Below, one piece after another: positions 33,840 to 46,215 of a stretch of DNA of 64,000 nt. A model generated the notes under the pieces. It was given only the letters and a program-made list of their open reading frames with translations. It was not told the origin of the DNA and did no database searches. Made by a program: the position numbers and the translations under genes. This DNA is from Larix kaempferi (taxonomy: Eukaryota > Streptophyta > Pinopsida > Pinales > Pinaceae), in NCBI GenBank assembly GCA_027924585.1, contig BSBM01000877.1, positions 8,257,501 to 8,321,500 on the forward strand. The letters run 5' to 3'. Positions within the stretch are counted from its first letter, which is position 1. Each line of letters begins with the position of its first letter.

Positions 33840-34945
33840 ATCCAAATTTGAAGTCTTCCATACAACAGATGACAACTACGTGTTGCATGGAAGATTGGAC
33901 ATTTTTATTTTCATAATTTAAAATTAAATATAATTAATTTTTAAAACAAAAAACCAAGAAAATTACATTTGTCATGTCCCGTCCTACAATTGAATTGTGT
34001 CTGTCGTTTCATAAACTGTCGTGTTCATGCATGAATAGTACCGCGTGATGTGAAGGTGGAAAACATATTCCTTACTCGTCTACTCATAACAGTGAATTTC
34101 CCCTTCCTAGTCTCCAAACCAACAGAAAACCTGGAAGCCGGACTTTGGACAAAGTTTACGGTTTTGGTGTTGTGCGGCCCTCAGTCCTTGCCACTGTGAT
34201 AGTTCCTGTTATCCATTAATTACTAAATTTGAAGAGAAATTTTGGTCGTGGAGTCACAGAGTGATTATGCTTCTGCCAATGGTTCCAATGGCCTGTCGGA
34301 GCTTCCGTTTAGTGTAACTGATCTGGCATGCTGAGAATTTACAGAATCTCATCGTCGTCGTGGTAATGAAGCATTTTCAGACTATTTAACGTTAGTTCAG
34401 GAAATTTATGTTTTAAGTTAATAAATTCTCTTGTCGACACTGAAAAACGAGAATCAGGAACTCGTAAAGCTTAAATCATTGACCATGAGATCACGATATT
34501 GTAACTTGCACACGGATGAAAAGAATGAAACAAATTGATCTGGTAAACTGGTACTGCATCTTGAATTGTTACTAAATATGCATCTGGATTTGATCGAACT
34601 GATTCTGACACAGGTCCAAGTACGACTTACTTTCGAACTGGAATTGGACGGATGGATAGTGGGGAAGGTAGCACTGGCAAAGGATTTATTAAACTTTCTA
34701 AATAAAAGTGAAAAAAGAAAAGCATTGATTTTAAAAACCTCAAAAAGTTATAAATTGCATTGAAATAGTTCTAATAATTGATTGAGCCACTAATAAGAAA
34801 CCTCTTATGATCCAGGAGGATCATTGAACATCAATTTCGAAAATCAAAGACTGTTTGGTTTTTACTTGCATATGGTTTATTATTTTTAAACCATTGATGT
34901 CTTAAAAGAAAATGGTATAAAGACTCGTGCTGCGGGTTATTGGTG
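33840..34945. other. Unassigned region 5' of the copia insertion
   Basis: Short open stretches occur on the plus strand (near 34250-34340, 34440-34510 and 34566-34760). None has a domain I recognise. Because the RING-H2 relic follows the copia element at once, part of this region may be its 5' side. Confidence 0.4.
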
Positions 34946-34950
34946 ATGTT
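34946..34950. repeat. Target site duplication of the copia element, left
   Basis: ATGTT here matches 39864-39868. Confidence 0.85.
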
Positions 34951-35125
34951 TGTTGAATAATCCTTCGGGATTACATTGTAAATAATATTTCAGTTATTAC
35001 TTAGTAAATTCTAGTTAATAATCTCGTTATCTAACTGTAGATAACGGTTTTGATTTCCTTTATATGTAACACTCATCTACGTAATAATATATTGATTTTG
35101 CTGAGGTTCTTCACGGCCTGTATCA
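34951..35125 (+). repeat. 5' LTR of the copia element
   Basis: It starts TGTTGAATAATCC and ends CTGTATCA. At 175 bp it is very short for a copia LTR. The 3' copy starts TGGTGAATAATCC and ends CTGTGTCA. Confidence 0.93.
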
Positions 35126-35126
35126 G

Positions 35127-35140
35127 TGGTATCAGAGCAA
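35127..35140 (+). other. Primer binding site (initiator Met-tRNA)
   Basis: TGGTATCAGAGCAA follows the 5' LTR after one base. It complements the 3' end of plant initiator methionine tRNA, the usual primer for copia reverse transcription. Confidence 0.9.
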
Positions 35141-35468
35141 GGCAACAAAGCATTGATGAGAAAGACTTAGTGAGAGAAAAGGAGCCCATGAAGGAGGAGT
35201 CAGCAAAGGAGCTATCACCAAGAAAGAAGACTGCACGTAAATTGTTTCGGTAATTGTTTAGAAGAATTATTTTCTTTTTTTCAAGAAAAAAAATAAGAAG
35301 GAAGAGAGCTACCATTTATATTTGCGTGCAAGGTTTTTTTAAATTGAATTATTAAACCTTTCGGGAAATCTTTTTAGAAGATAAAAAGATTTTAAAGAAT
35401 ATAGACTGAGACGAAAAGAATATATCAGAGTGTAATTTGTTCAAAAATTTACTACATAGTAAATTTCA

Positions 35469-38400
35469 ATGCATTCTTTAATTTCAATTGTTGGATTTAT
35501 TTTGTCTAGAAAAGAAAATTATCAGGAATGGTTTCGCAAAGTTAAAAATACCCTTATTTTTAATGATATGTGGTATGGAATTTGTGAAAATGAGAATTTA
35601 GAAGATAAGAAAGATGGAGAAGAAATAGTACCACCAGTACCACCTACTGATACCAAAGAGTTAAAGTTATGGAAAAGAAAGGACAAGAAGGCTTATGCCT
35701 TGATCATTGCCTTTGTAAGTGAAGAAGTAAGTAGACATCTAGTTTCTAGCAAAAGTGCTTGGGAAGCATTAAAGAAACTAAAAGATTTGTATGATTCACA
35801 TTCTGAGCTTGAAATCATACAATTATTGATGAAGTTATTTAACTTAGAATTAAAAGATAATGATCCAATGAAACTTGCTTCTAAAATTAGAGCTATTTTC
35901 CATGATGTTGATGCAACTGGTGTAAAAGTTGACATTCAACTTATTGCATTTATTAAAGCTCTATATCCTACCTATACTCATTATTTAGAATCACTTCAAG
36001 CTAGTGAACAGATGAAAGCCATGACATTTGATATTCTTGTAGACAAAATTGCTGAAAGAGAGAAAGCCTTTGGGAAGAAGGAATCTCTTTCTAGTTCCAC
36101 TGTTGAGACTTTGTGTCTCAGCCAATACGAGCAGAAACCTAGAGGGGAGTCTACTAGACTTGACCATAGTAGCAGAGGTCGTGGTAGGATAACATTTAGA
36201 GGCAGGGGGGGTCATCATCAAGATGAAAGACAACAAAAATATGTTCAGAATGATAGGCAATCTGTTAAATGCTATAGATGTGGAAAATTTTGTCATACTG
36301 CAAGTTGTTGTCATGCTTCTTGGGAGAAGATTAATGAGAAGAAAGAGAAACAGCCTCCAGACAGAGGAAAACCACCTGAATCTGCTCACTATATAGTTGC
36401 ACATTGTAATCTTAGTATTAATGAATTTTTTAGCACTTCTTTTGCTTCGTGGGAAGATACTTGGATTTTAGATACTGGAGCCACATGTCATATGACCTTC
36501 AAAAGAGATTGTTTTGAGACATTTAGTGATCATATTGATGGTATAATTTATTTTGCTTATAAGTCACAGTTGAAGCCCTCTGGTATTGGTTCTATTCGGC
36601 TTAAGTTACTCGGACTTGCCGATTATATTTTGCATGATGTTCTTTATATTCCTCAATTAAAAAGAAATTTGATGTCTCTCATACAAGTTAGGCAGCAAGG
36701 GCATTCTATACATATGTTTGATGGTATAATTGAGATACGAAGAACATATGATGATGTGATTGTTATGACTAGTGTTGAAGAAGACAAAATCCTAAAACTA
36801 AAAGGGACATCATCTTTTTTATCCAACTCAACTCTTTTGTCTCAGCATAGTGATACTCTATCCTCTAGCTTATTGTGGCATGCTCGTTTTGGTCATATCA
36901 GTTATGATAGTATCAGAATTATGAAACAACAAGGTATACAGGGGCTTTCTACTATTCCAAGAAAGTTATCTCCATGTAATGCTTGTATTTTAGGCAAGCA
37001 TTGTAAACAACCTTTTCATAGGTCTACTTCCAGAGCTTCCAGGAAGTTAGGACTTATACATTGAGATTTGTGTGGGCCCATGCCCGTTCCATCTGCCAAT
37101 GCTAATAAATATCTGCTAACTTTTATTGATGACTACACCAGGATGTGTTGGGTTTACTTGTTGAAAGAGAAATTGCAAGTTTTTGCAACTTTTAAGAATT
37201 TTTATTTATGGATTTCCATTGAAACTCAACTTAATATGGGCACTCTTTGTTCAGATAATGGTGGCGAATACACATCTAATGAATTTGAAAAGTACTTACA
37301 AGATAATGGTATTAAGCATCAAACCACCGTTCCTTATTCCCCACAACAAAATGGTGTGGCAGAACGCATGAATAGAACTTTGCTTAATATGGTAAGGTCT
37401 ATGATGTTTTTTCAAAATGTCAAGTTGATGTTTTGGGGAGAAGCAGTACTTTGTGCAGTCTATATTTGTAATCGGTGTCCTTCTACTGCCATCAATAATA
37501 AGTCTCCTTATGAAATGTGGTATAGTCGACTTCCTGCTATTCAACATTTTAGAGTTTTTGGTTCTCCTTGCTTTGCCTTGATTCCTACACAACAACATAA
37601 CAAATTGGACGCGAGGAGCCGCAAATGTATTTTTTTGGGATATTCTAATACTTCTAGAGCTTACAGGTTGTATGATGAGGAGAACAAGAAATTTATTGTT
37701 TCAAGAGATGTAGTTTTTCTTGAATTTGACAAAGATGCTTCTACAGTTGATCGACAACTAAGTCATTTGGATAAATTCTCTTCCAAGAAATTTTATTATG
37801 AATGGGATAATGATCTTCCACGTCCTGAAGGGGGGATTCAGATTCTTGATTAGTTTGTGGATTTCCCTTCAATTAATTTTCCTTATGTTTCAACGTCTCA
37901 GAACGAAGACAGATTAGTTGATAATAATGATTCTGTAGAAGAAAAAATAATTGACAATAATGTAGAATCAGAAATTGAAGAAACTATTCATCCATCAGAA
38001 ATTGAAGAAACTATTCAGCCATCAGAAATTGAAGAAGCTATTCAGCCATCACCGCAGCAATCAGTTCGTAGATCAACATGAACAAAGACAATTCCAAAAA
38101 GGTTTGATGAATTTGAGTTAAATTTTTCTATTTTTGTTAATGAGCCTACTTCTTTTGAAGAAGCTGCTAGTTGTAATGAATGGAAAGATGCAATGCAAAA
38201 AGAACATGATGCTCTTATTAAAAATGGAACTTGGAGGTTGGTGGACACTCCTATTGGCATTAAACCAATTGGCTCTAAGTGGGTTTATAAAACTAAATAT
38301 ATGGCTGATGGCTCTCTTGACAAGTACAAGGCAAGACTTGTAGCAAAAGGGTATGCTCAAAAAGAGGGTATTGATTACACAGAAACATTTGCTCCTACTG

Positions 38401-39680
38401 CAAAATGGGGCACTATTAGAACTTTGTTTTCTCTTGCAACTCAAAATGAATGGAAAATATATCATATGGATGTAAAAACTGCCTTTTTAAATGGAGATCT
38501 AAAAGAAGATGTCTATATGTTTCAGCCGGAAGGTTTTCCTGTTAAAGGAAAAGAACATAAGGTATGTAAATTGGTGAAATCTTTATATGGTTTGAAACAA
38601 GCACCTCGAGCATGGTATGAGAAGTTTACTGAACATCTTCTCAAATTGAATTATAGGCATTTCAATCTAGATGATGCAACTTTATTTGTTAAGAAAGTTG
38701 GGCGATTGATTGTATATCTAGTTGTCTATGTTGATGATTTGCTTATCACTTGGAATAATGATGACTATATAGTCTTTATTAAAAAGGAGCTGCAAAAGGT
38801 TTTTGACATGATCGATTTGGGATTACTTCATTATTATTTAGGAATTGAAGTAGATCAAAAACCAAAATATATCTTTATTTCTCAGAAGAAGTATATTGGA
38901 GATCTGTTGAGTAAATTCGAGATGTTGGATTGTAATTATGTTTCTACTCCAATGGAGCATAATCAGAAGCTTAGTTCACAAGAAGGAAGTGCATTTGAAG
39001 ATCCAACAAAGTACAAGCAACTTGTTGGAAGCTTGATTTATCTTACTACTACTCGTCCTGACATAAATTTTGTTGTAGGAATACTTTCCAGGTTTATGCA
39101 TCAACCTTGTGAAGGTCATTGGATCGCAACAAAACGAGTGCTAACATATTTAAAAGGTACTCAGTTGTTTGGCATCAAATACTCTAAAGTTTCAGACTTC
39201 CATCTTACTGGTTATTCAGATTTAGATTTTGATGGAGATAAAGAGCATGGGGTGTCTACTTCAGGTTATTTGATTAATCTTGGATCAAGAGGTATCACTT
39301 GGAGATCACGAAAGCAATCAGTTCCTGCTGATTCTACAACTAAATCCGAATATGTTGCAGCAGCTCAATCCACAAAAGAAATCATTTGGCTTCGGAAAAT
39401 TCTTGAAGATTTGCAGGAGAAACAAAAGACTTCAACGCCTCTCTTTGTTGATAATACTTCTGCAATACAATTGGCCAAGAATCCTAAATTTCATGATCAA
39501 ACCAAACATATTAATACCAAATATCATTTGATTCTACATCATGTTGAGGCTAAAACTATTCATTTGACTCATTGTCCTACTTCAAAACAAATTGCAGATA
39601 TATTTACTAAAGCATTGAGCCGTGATAAGTTTGAAAATTTTAGAATGCAACTTGGCATGTCTGATGTCCCTTCGGATTAA
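35469..39680 (+). pseudogene. Copia gag-pol polyprotein with three in-frame stops
   Basis: One frame carries, in order: gag (WFRKVKNTLIFNDMWYG), a CX2CX4HX4C knuckle near 36270 (CYRCGKFCHTASCC), protease near 36465 (WILDTGATCHMT), GAG-pre-integrase and HHCC near 36880-37010 (WHARFGH...CNACILGKH), an integrase core with Asp (FIDDYTRMCW), Asp (CSDNGGEYTS) and Glu (NGVAERMNRTL), reverse transcriptase near 38280-38740 with YVDD, and RNase H ending [15 protein letters not shown]. Stops lie at 37062 (TGA, IH-stop-DLCGP), 37851 (TAG) and 38079 (TGA). No frameshift is needed, so all domains stay in one frame. At about 1,400 codons the length is normal for the family. Confidence 0.95.
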
Positions 39681-39688
39681 GGGGGGAA
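39674..39688 (+). other. Polypurine tract of the copia element
   Basis: GGATTAAGGGGGGAA directly precedes the 3' LTR and primes plus-strand synthesis in LTR retrotransposons. Confidence 0.88.
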
Positions 39689-39863
39689 TGGTGAATAATC
39701 CTTCCGGATTACATTGTAAATAATATTTCAGTTATTAGTTAGTAAATTCTAGTTAATAATCTCGTTATCTAACTGTAGATAACGGTTTTGATTTACTTTA
39801 TATGTAACACTCATCTACATAATAATATATTGATTTTGGTGAGGTTCTACACATCCTGTGTCA
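39689..39863 (+). repeat. 3' LTR of the copia element
   Basis: It is 175 bp, the same length as the 5' LTR, with about ten substitutions. ATGTT follows at 39864-39868. Confidence 0.93.
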
Positions 39864-39869
39864 ATGTTG

Positions 39870-40556
39870 TGTTCTTCATTATGGCAGTAATGAGAGGCTC
39901 GAGCTTAAGAGACTGCCCTCCATCGAATGTCACGAAGAAGGTCACTACACTGAATGCTCGGTGTGTCTCGACAGTTTCGAGACTGATGAACTCCAACCCA
40001 TGTCTTCGTGATCACTGCGCGGATGCGTGGCTCTTCATGTGGCTCGAATACAGAAAGAATGTCTCTATTGGTTGGCAGAAATCATCGAAAGATAGATGGA
40101 TATCTTAATATTGATGTGCAGTCTCCATTGCGGGCTGTTTCTGGATAAGATTACGAGTATCTTCTCTCGTTTCTGCGCAGGCATGAGAAGTTTCTTTGTA
40201 ATCTGCAAGAAGAGAGATGCCATCTCTCTGCAGAGGAGGAGCTCATGCTGCTTTCAGTTGTACAATCTTCCGCCACAAGTGAACAAAGCTATCGCGACGA
40301 TCATGCAAATACTGCATATGGTGGTCACCAAAGAATCGCTTTTATTTTGTTAGGCGTTGAGTTGCCCGATAGTCATAGTGGCAAGCATGTCAATACAAGC
40401 TGCCTCATTACACCGACGATGAGCAAAGAATTCATCATGGAGGAACCTTACGCAGAATGGGCAGCCATTGGAGAACTGGACACTGAATCCTTCGCTGTCC
40501 TTTCATCGTTTCAGAGAAAGACAGAAAATGGTGGCCCTTTGATCGTTAGCATGTAA
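39870..40556 (+). pseudogene. RING-H2 (ATL-like) ubiquitin ligase relic
   Basis: The frame from about 39875 reads ERLELKRLPSIECHEEGHYT then ECSVCLDSFETDEL. The LP.IEC spacing before CX2C is typical of plant ATL-type RING-H2 E3 ligases. After a stop (TGA near 39999) and a frame change, DHCADAWLFM preserves the later half of the RING pattern, but the C-x-H-x2-H core is disrupted. A further frame (about 40150-40556) reads EEELMLLSVVQSSATSEQSY and ends NGGPLIVSM; it may be the C-terminal region but is unrecognised. The copia element stands immediately upstream, so any promoter or N-terminal membrane segment lies beyond it at or before 34945. Confidence 0.65.
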
Positions 40557-42327
40557 TCTATGCTGGCACACATTGGTTGCATGAAGAGTTCACATGTGTA
40601 AACCGTGAAGAATTCTGCGTAAGCATATTGCAAAGGGCATCGTTGAGAGTGGAGGATCCAATATTCTCTGCATTGTAGTCACAAGAAGTTGCTACACAGA
40701 GGACACGATCACGTTAAATTCATAATGGATTTTCTAACCCTGTGACATGGATTTATATCTGGCTTGATGATCCACGTTTAAAGGTGGTTGGTTAATGATC
40801 CACATTAAATGGTGGGTCGATGATTCATATTGATGGACGTATGTGTAACGTATCTGTTTATGGATCGGCGATGCCAACGGTGCAACGTATGTGCTCGACG
40901 ATCGGCGATGGATACCGTGATGTCGAGCCTGCTGAAGTTGTCAACATATCGAGTTGGAAGATATGATAAATTCCAAATGCTATAATTATGATTGGTTACA
41001 ATGAGAACCAACAAATAATTCAACATTTGTAAAAACTTAAAATATTGTACCTCAAACTTTGGGATAAGATTGAATCCAAGTTTGTGTTGATTTTGAAGTC
41101 TCTTTGGTTGGCTTTATAGAGCCTATAAAACCAATATGATTGAGGACGAGAGAGATCAAGTTCAAGTTTTATAGGCTTTATAGAGCCTATAAAACCAATA
41201 TGATTGAGGAAGCTTTGTATAAAATTTGATATCGAGATCTCGGTAGTAAGAGTCTCGGATCTTTACGAAGTTTTGATCAGTTGAGTCGAGAAACTCTATA
41301 TGTAATCTTTTATGTCTTTCTTTAGCATGGAGAAGGTTCGTTGGTCTTGCTTTGAAGGAGCAGTTGTAAGTTGACGAGAAGGGTCCATCGTTTATTTGAA
41401 GAAGGCAATAAACCGATCCTAGTTCCTGTTGGAATGGATCCGGAGACGTAGCCAGAATTTGGCGAACTCCGTTATTAAGTGGATTTTGCATAATTATTTT
41501 GATTTTCATGAGTTATTACTGTTTTTCCTTCTCATCGAATGTTGCATTAAGTAACCGTAATAACATGAATGAAAGTAAATTAAATTCATTTACCAATTTT
41601 CAGATCATCTTAAATGGTTCAATTCCGACCACAGTGAACATAAGGACTCAACGAGTGTCGGATTGTAGGGGACCGGCTCCAATTCTTCGTATCTATGGAT
41701 TTTATCCCTAATTTCTTTGAAGGTTTGTTTATTCACCCTATCAGAATTGGACAGTCCTAATAATCTTTAGGATAATGCATGGTTATGTGTTTGAGCCTTG
41801 ACTCTAGAAAAAACAATGAGCTCGATTATGAGTGGGAGAGGATCGTCAAGAGCTAAAAGACTTTTTGAGGTCGATATTTCCAATTCCAACCAAAAAAATA
41901 AGATCAATTTGCTTATTGAGATCCAAACACAGTTTGCAAACTCTAAGTCTTTTCAAACTTTGACCTTCAAACTTAGATTTTCAAAATAACAGTGTATGGG
42001 AAGGAGGATGAACTATGAACTTGTTTTGGGTTGTATGACCATGTTAACCATGCATAGGAGAGAGACCAAATAACCATTGTATAACCATTGTAATCAATAT
42101 CTTGTATGAGTTTCCAATCACCCACATCATTTAAAATATTGAATTCATCACCCACTTCTGAAATAAACTTTTGTTCAAACAGTTTTTATTCATGGGAAAA
42201 GAGATAGGGATTAAATTAATATTATTTAAAGGAGATTTGTAATGAGTTTGCAATGAAACAAGATGTGAAAAGCGAAGATTCTTGAAATTTCAATTCATAA
42301 TGATTTTGTTTCTTCTACTGATCTGCA
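40557..42327. other. No recognised gene; one 37-bp direct repeat
   Basis: GGCTTTATAGAGCCTATAAA at 41110-41146 is repeated exactly at 41174-41210, 64 bp apart, and includes an internal near-palindrome. Other frames (minus 41509-41162, plus 41798-41989) are open but unrecognised. Palindromic GTATAACCATTG words near 42070-42090 are minor. Confidence 0.5.
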
Positions 42328-43222
42328 GGACTATACGTGCACTGAGGAGGAAGATGAGAATACATTCCAGAAATTTAAAGCAAGAGAGCATAAGAAACCT
42401 CCGTTGCAAAGTCATCTGTTGGACTGTATTGATACTCAGTTGACCGACACCATAGGAAAACAACGTCTTCTTATGGTTAACTGGATGATGGAAGCAAGAA
42501 TTTTGCACAATTTAAATTGAATTGGAATTTTGAAAAAGTCCTTGGATGTTTCAATAATTAATTCGTAACTTCTGCTGTGGCGCAGTACACAGCCTCGTAT
42601 CATCTTCATTGGGAAACACTTATTAAGCACGAATTTACTAGACAGATTCTTGTCTAAAGGGACTTTTACAAACGATACTCATATACAGGTCATGGGTATC
42701 GCTTGCATGACACTTGCAATGAGAATTGAAGAGAATCAACCTACGAATTGGTATAAATTTCAAAAGATTATTTCTTTCAAGTTCTATTTGCGGTATTAAA
42801 ATGCATTTAGATCATTACAGTATTAAAATGATTTTTAAATTTGTAATCGCGCCAAACTTCTTAGAAAATGAAACATATATTAATTCGAGCATTTCGTTTC
42901 CAGTATCAGGCAAATACCATATTTAAGCGACAAGAAGTTGCTACAATGGAATGGATTGTCCTTAAAGTTTTGGATTACTGATGCTCCTCACCTACTACCA
43001 CTACCTTTCTCTGGTAATTCTTGCAAAGTATATTAACTTCTCAAAAATTTTAAACCGAAAATTAGCTTTTAACAACTCACATAATGTTCTATTTCCAAGT
43101 ATTACTTGAAGGTTGTAGGAGGAGACGTAGAGGTTGAGAAGATGGCCAAATATTTGGCATGCTTGTCATTGGTAGATCGCCAATTGCCTACAAGTCCTCG
43201 TCTCTACTGCAATTTTTAATGA
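42328..43222 (+). pseudogene. SDS-like (SOLO DANCERS) cyclin relic, several exons
   Basis: SDS is a plant meiosis-specific cyclin that partners a CDK. Segment 1 (about 42328-42510) reads DYTCTEEEDENTFQKFKARE and QRLLMVNWMMEARI, the start of the cyclin box (SDS has QQRL.MV.WIVE). Segment 2 (about 42606-42748) reads LLSTNLLDRFLSKGTFTND and QVMGIACMTLAMRIEENQP, very like SDS. Segment 3 (about 42900-43012) reads FKRQEVATMEWIVLKVLDY, a stop TGA, then SSPTTTTFLW. Segment 4 (about 43108-43222) reads YYLKVVGGDVEVEKMAKYLA and CLSLVDRQ. Introns appear to be retained, but frame and splice sites are damaged and the C-terminus is not recognisable. The order agrees with a local decayed gene copy. Confidence 0.8.
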
Positions 43223-43724
43223 TCTTCTCCAGCTATTTGGTGAAACGATTAACAGATACTCCATGGCACTTTATCTGCAATAGTTTTTGTGACATCTTTG
43301 ACAATACATGCTAGATTTTAAGGCAGGCACTACTTCTTTATCGATCTGGAGACACAGTGTTGATTTAGAAGACCAATGTAATCTTATGTAGATGTATCTT
43401 CATTTGCTAAGACTATCAAACCTCAACAACGTGGCAGTCTTTTATCAAAATCTGATTTGACTTTATATAAATGTTCCTTCTTTAACAAGATGGCATATCT
43501 CCTTTTCTCTTGGCGATATTCTGATCTATGTGATCTACTTTCTTTAAACCCTCTTCATCGTTGGCCTGACAGATTTTGAAGGATAACGTGGACACTCTAT
43601 TTTGCATTCATTGGAAACATACAAAATCCTAAGTCACCTCGTATTATTCTTTGTAAAATCTATGATTGATTTCCTCTGAAAATAATGGCATCAAATTTAA
43701 ATTCAATGGTCAAAGCCGCAACCA
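43223..43724. other. Spacer between cyclin relic and gypsy element
   Basis: No domain is seen. It may contain decayed 3' cyclin sequence. Confidence 0.4.
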
Positions 43725-43729
43725 TTACA
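43725..43729. repeat. Target site duplication of the gypsy element, left
   Basis: TTACA here is repeated at 53171-53175. Confidence 0.9.
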
Positions 43730-45366
43730 TGTAATACCCCAATTTTGACCCTTCTGAAATATTGGCTTTTAATGTAGATATTGTATACATGCATTGTATG
43801 TTTCCCTTATGTGGAGCTCAAGGCCAAGGCCCCACTAGTGTATGTTCGAATTTTATTTAAAACAAGCAAGTATTTGATATTTTGATACACATGTGCTATG
43901 AAGCCATGGAATATTGTAAATTGATGTAAATGTTAATATTTCAATAAAATACCTAAACTGGCTATGGAAGCAACCAATGAGAAGGGGCCATGTGTATCCA
44001 CTAGGGAATGGTGAGGGGGTTGTGGGGATGAACCATACACTGCCAAATGTTATTGTGAGAACCCATTTGACTTTCCTTGATGACATTTATTTATGTTGTA
44101 AGGAAGTTGTTGGAGATTTTAGTCCATGGCTTCAATGGAGCATGGGCAGTTCAGAAATTCGTATTTACAGGTATGGGATCTGTTTCCTTGTACCACAAGT
44201 CACTCTACCTCATGGGAGTTGCTTCTTCCTCATCCCCATTCCATTATGGAAGTTACCAGCATCAGATTTCATCCAAAAACGAATTGCCAATAGTGAAAAA
44301 AACCAGAAATCGCAACTTTGAAAGAACCCACGTTTTGAAGAGCCAAAAACGCCCAGATTTGGTATTTAACAGTAAAAATCCAATGGGGACTCCATAGATA
44401 TGATCCTTAGGACGAATTTGAGAGAATTAGAAACCCCGAAATCGATTGGAAAACCCATTTTTTATAGCCCAGAAAACCAGTGATGGGATGGAGTTACTTG
44501 ATGAACAGAACTGTGAGAAATTCGATTGTGAATCACTAAGCAGAGGTTGGGTTTGTTTGATAAACCCAGTGAAGGCTAGAATCTCAAGGATTAGTAGTTG
44601 GACCTTTCTATGTCCACCCTGAAGAGCACTGGAGGGAAGGAACGCTTGAAGGACTGTGCAGCAGAGAAGGGGACCTTCCTTGTGTTGGGTGTGGTAGGTA
44701 ATCTGGGTGCCTTGACTATTGAATTCATTTGAGATGCTTGTAGCTCTGTGGTTGAGCTCACTGGCTTAGCATTGCCCTCCTTTGTCTTTAATATGCTTGA
44801 CAAACCCAACTGTGTGTTAGCTTAGCATAGTTGTGAGTGAAACTATGGTTGTGAATGAGCCCAGCTAGTTCCTCCTTAGTGGATACACAACCCAGCTCGG
44901 GGGTGATCTCTCAGCTGAAAGAATACAAGCTGGACAGAGATCTATGGATGGGTGGAATGTTTCTCTCGCATAGCCATTTGTTTGGACAACTTCATCTTCA
45001 AGATAAGTGTTATCTTTGTTATAAAATTATATGCATTTTGTGTTCTGTAATGTGTTAATTCGGAATAGTAGTTATTCATGCTAATGGAATTGATATGAAG
45101 TCTGTGCTTAGCCTGGGAATGTAATTGAAATCCTTAGGTGTTGAATCATCATATGCCTATGTTAGATATGGGGAGGAATTACTGTTTGTGTGCTTGCTAG
45201 TATGTTTATTTCCGCTATGTTTATTTGAAGTATGAGCCTGCACACATGAAGTTCTTATCTATTTTGAAATTTTGAGTCGTGTATGGGGCTGAGTTTACCA
45301 ATTAAGCCCGGTACGTTTGGTTAACGTTTCCTTCCTTGCATTGGATTGAGAGAAGGGGACTTCACA
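43730..45366 (+). repeat. 5' LTR of the gypsy element
   Basis: It starts TGTAATACCCCAATTTTGAC and ends GGGGACTTCACA, 1,637 bp. Several short frames inside it (both strands) are shadows that recur in the 3' copy. Confidence 0.96.
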
Positions 45367-45369
45367 GAG

Positions 45370-45381
45370 TGGTATCAGAGC
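45370..45381 (+). other. Primer binding site (initiator Met-tRNA)
   Basis: TGGTATCAGAGC begins three bases after the 5' LTR. It is the same primer used by the copia element at 34951. Confidence 0.92.
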
Positions 45382-45639
45382 CCAGCTTGCAGCATCGGGG
45401 CTGCTTGGTTCAAACTCTGAGTTATAGGCAAGTAATAGAATGGTTTTACCGTAGTATTGGTGAAGTTGGGGCGGCATCTTTGATTGAAAAAATGACAGGT
45501 TTAGAGTTGTCAGGTGTGGGGGAGGATCACACCATTGCATAGAGCTCTCCAACAGCTTTCTAACGGTACCAAACTCGCCTCATTTGGCCAAGGGACGGGG
45601 GAGTTATGAACCCTGGAAGTTACAGGAAACGCAGGTGTT

Positions 45640-46215
45640 TTTCGCAGTTTTGGGATGTCGGGTTTCGGGTTTCGGGAACGCGAATTTTCAAAATTTGCGT
45701 TTGGATTTCTGAAATTCTGAACCCGCAATTTTCGGCTTTCAGGTTTCAGGAACGCGAATTTTCAAAATTTGCGTTTGGATTTCTGAAATTCCGAACCTGC
45801 AATTTTCGGCTTTCGGGTTTTGGGAACACGAATTTTCAAAATTTGCGTTTGAATTTCCGAAATTTCGAACCCGCAATTTTCGGCTTTCAGGATGTCGGGT
45901 TTCGAGTTTCGAGAACATGAATTTTCAAAATTTACATTTGGATTTCCGAAATTCCGAACTCGCAATTTTCGGCTTTCGAGATGTTGGGTTTCGGGTTTCG
46001 GGAACGCGAATTTTCAAAAATTTGCATTTGGATTTCCGAAATTCTGAACCCGCAATTTTCGGCTTTTGGGCTGTCGGGTTTCGGGTTTTGGGAACACGAA
46101 TTTTCAAAATTTGCGGTTGGATTTCTGCCATTCCGAACCCCCAATTTTCGGCTTTCGGGCTGTCGGGTTTCGGGAACGCGAATTTTCAAAATTTGCGTTT
46201 GGATTTTTGGTCCAA
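45640..46215. repeat. Seven-unit tandem array in the gypsy leader
   Basis: Units of about 75-90 bp carry GGGAACGCGAATTTTCAAAA, TTTGCGTTTGGATTTC and GAACCCGCAATTTTCGGCTT. They start near 45676, 45752, 45826, 45912, 45999, 46090 and 46176. The array lies between the primer site and gag. It is CpG-rich compared with its surroundings and opens artificial frames on both strands. Confidence 0.9.

Larger units (their letters stand above)
34951..39863 (+). mobile_element. Complete Ty1/copia LTR retrotransposon (4.9 kb)
   Basis: Two 175-bp LTRs (34951-35125 and 39689-39863), a 5-bp duplication ATGTT, an initiator Met-tRNA primer site and a purine tract bound a single gag-pol reading frame. The LTRs differ at about ten positions, so the insertion is not very young. 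Three in-frame stops make it non-autonomous. The element lies directly 5' of the RING-H2 relic. Confidence 0.96.

Noticed and set aside
43853-44397. Conserved small frames repeated at 51657-52207
   Set aside because: They lie in both LTRs of the gypsy element and are similar only because the LTRs are.
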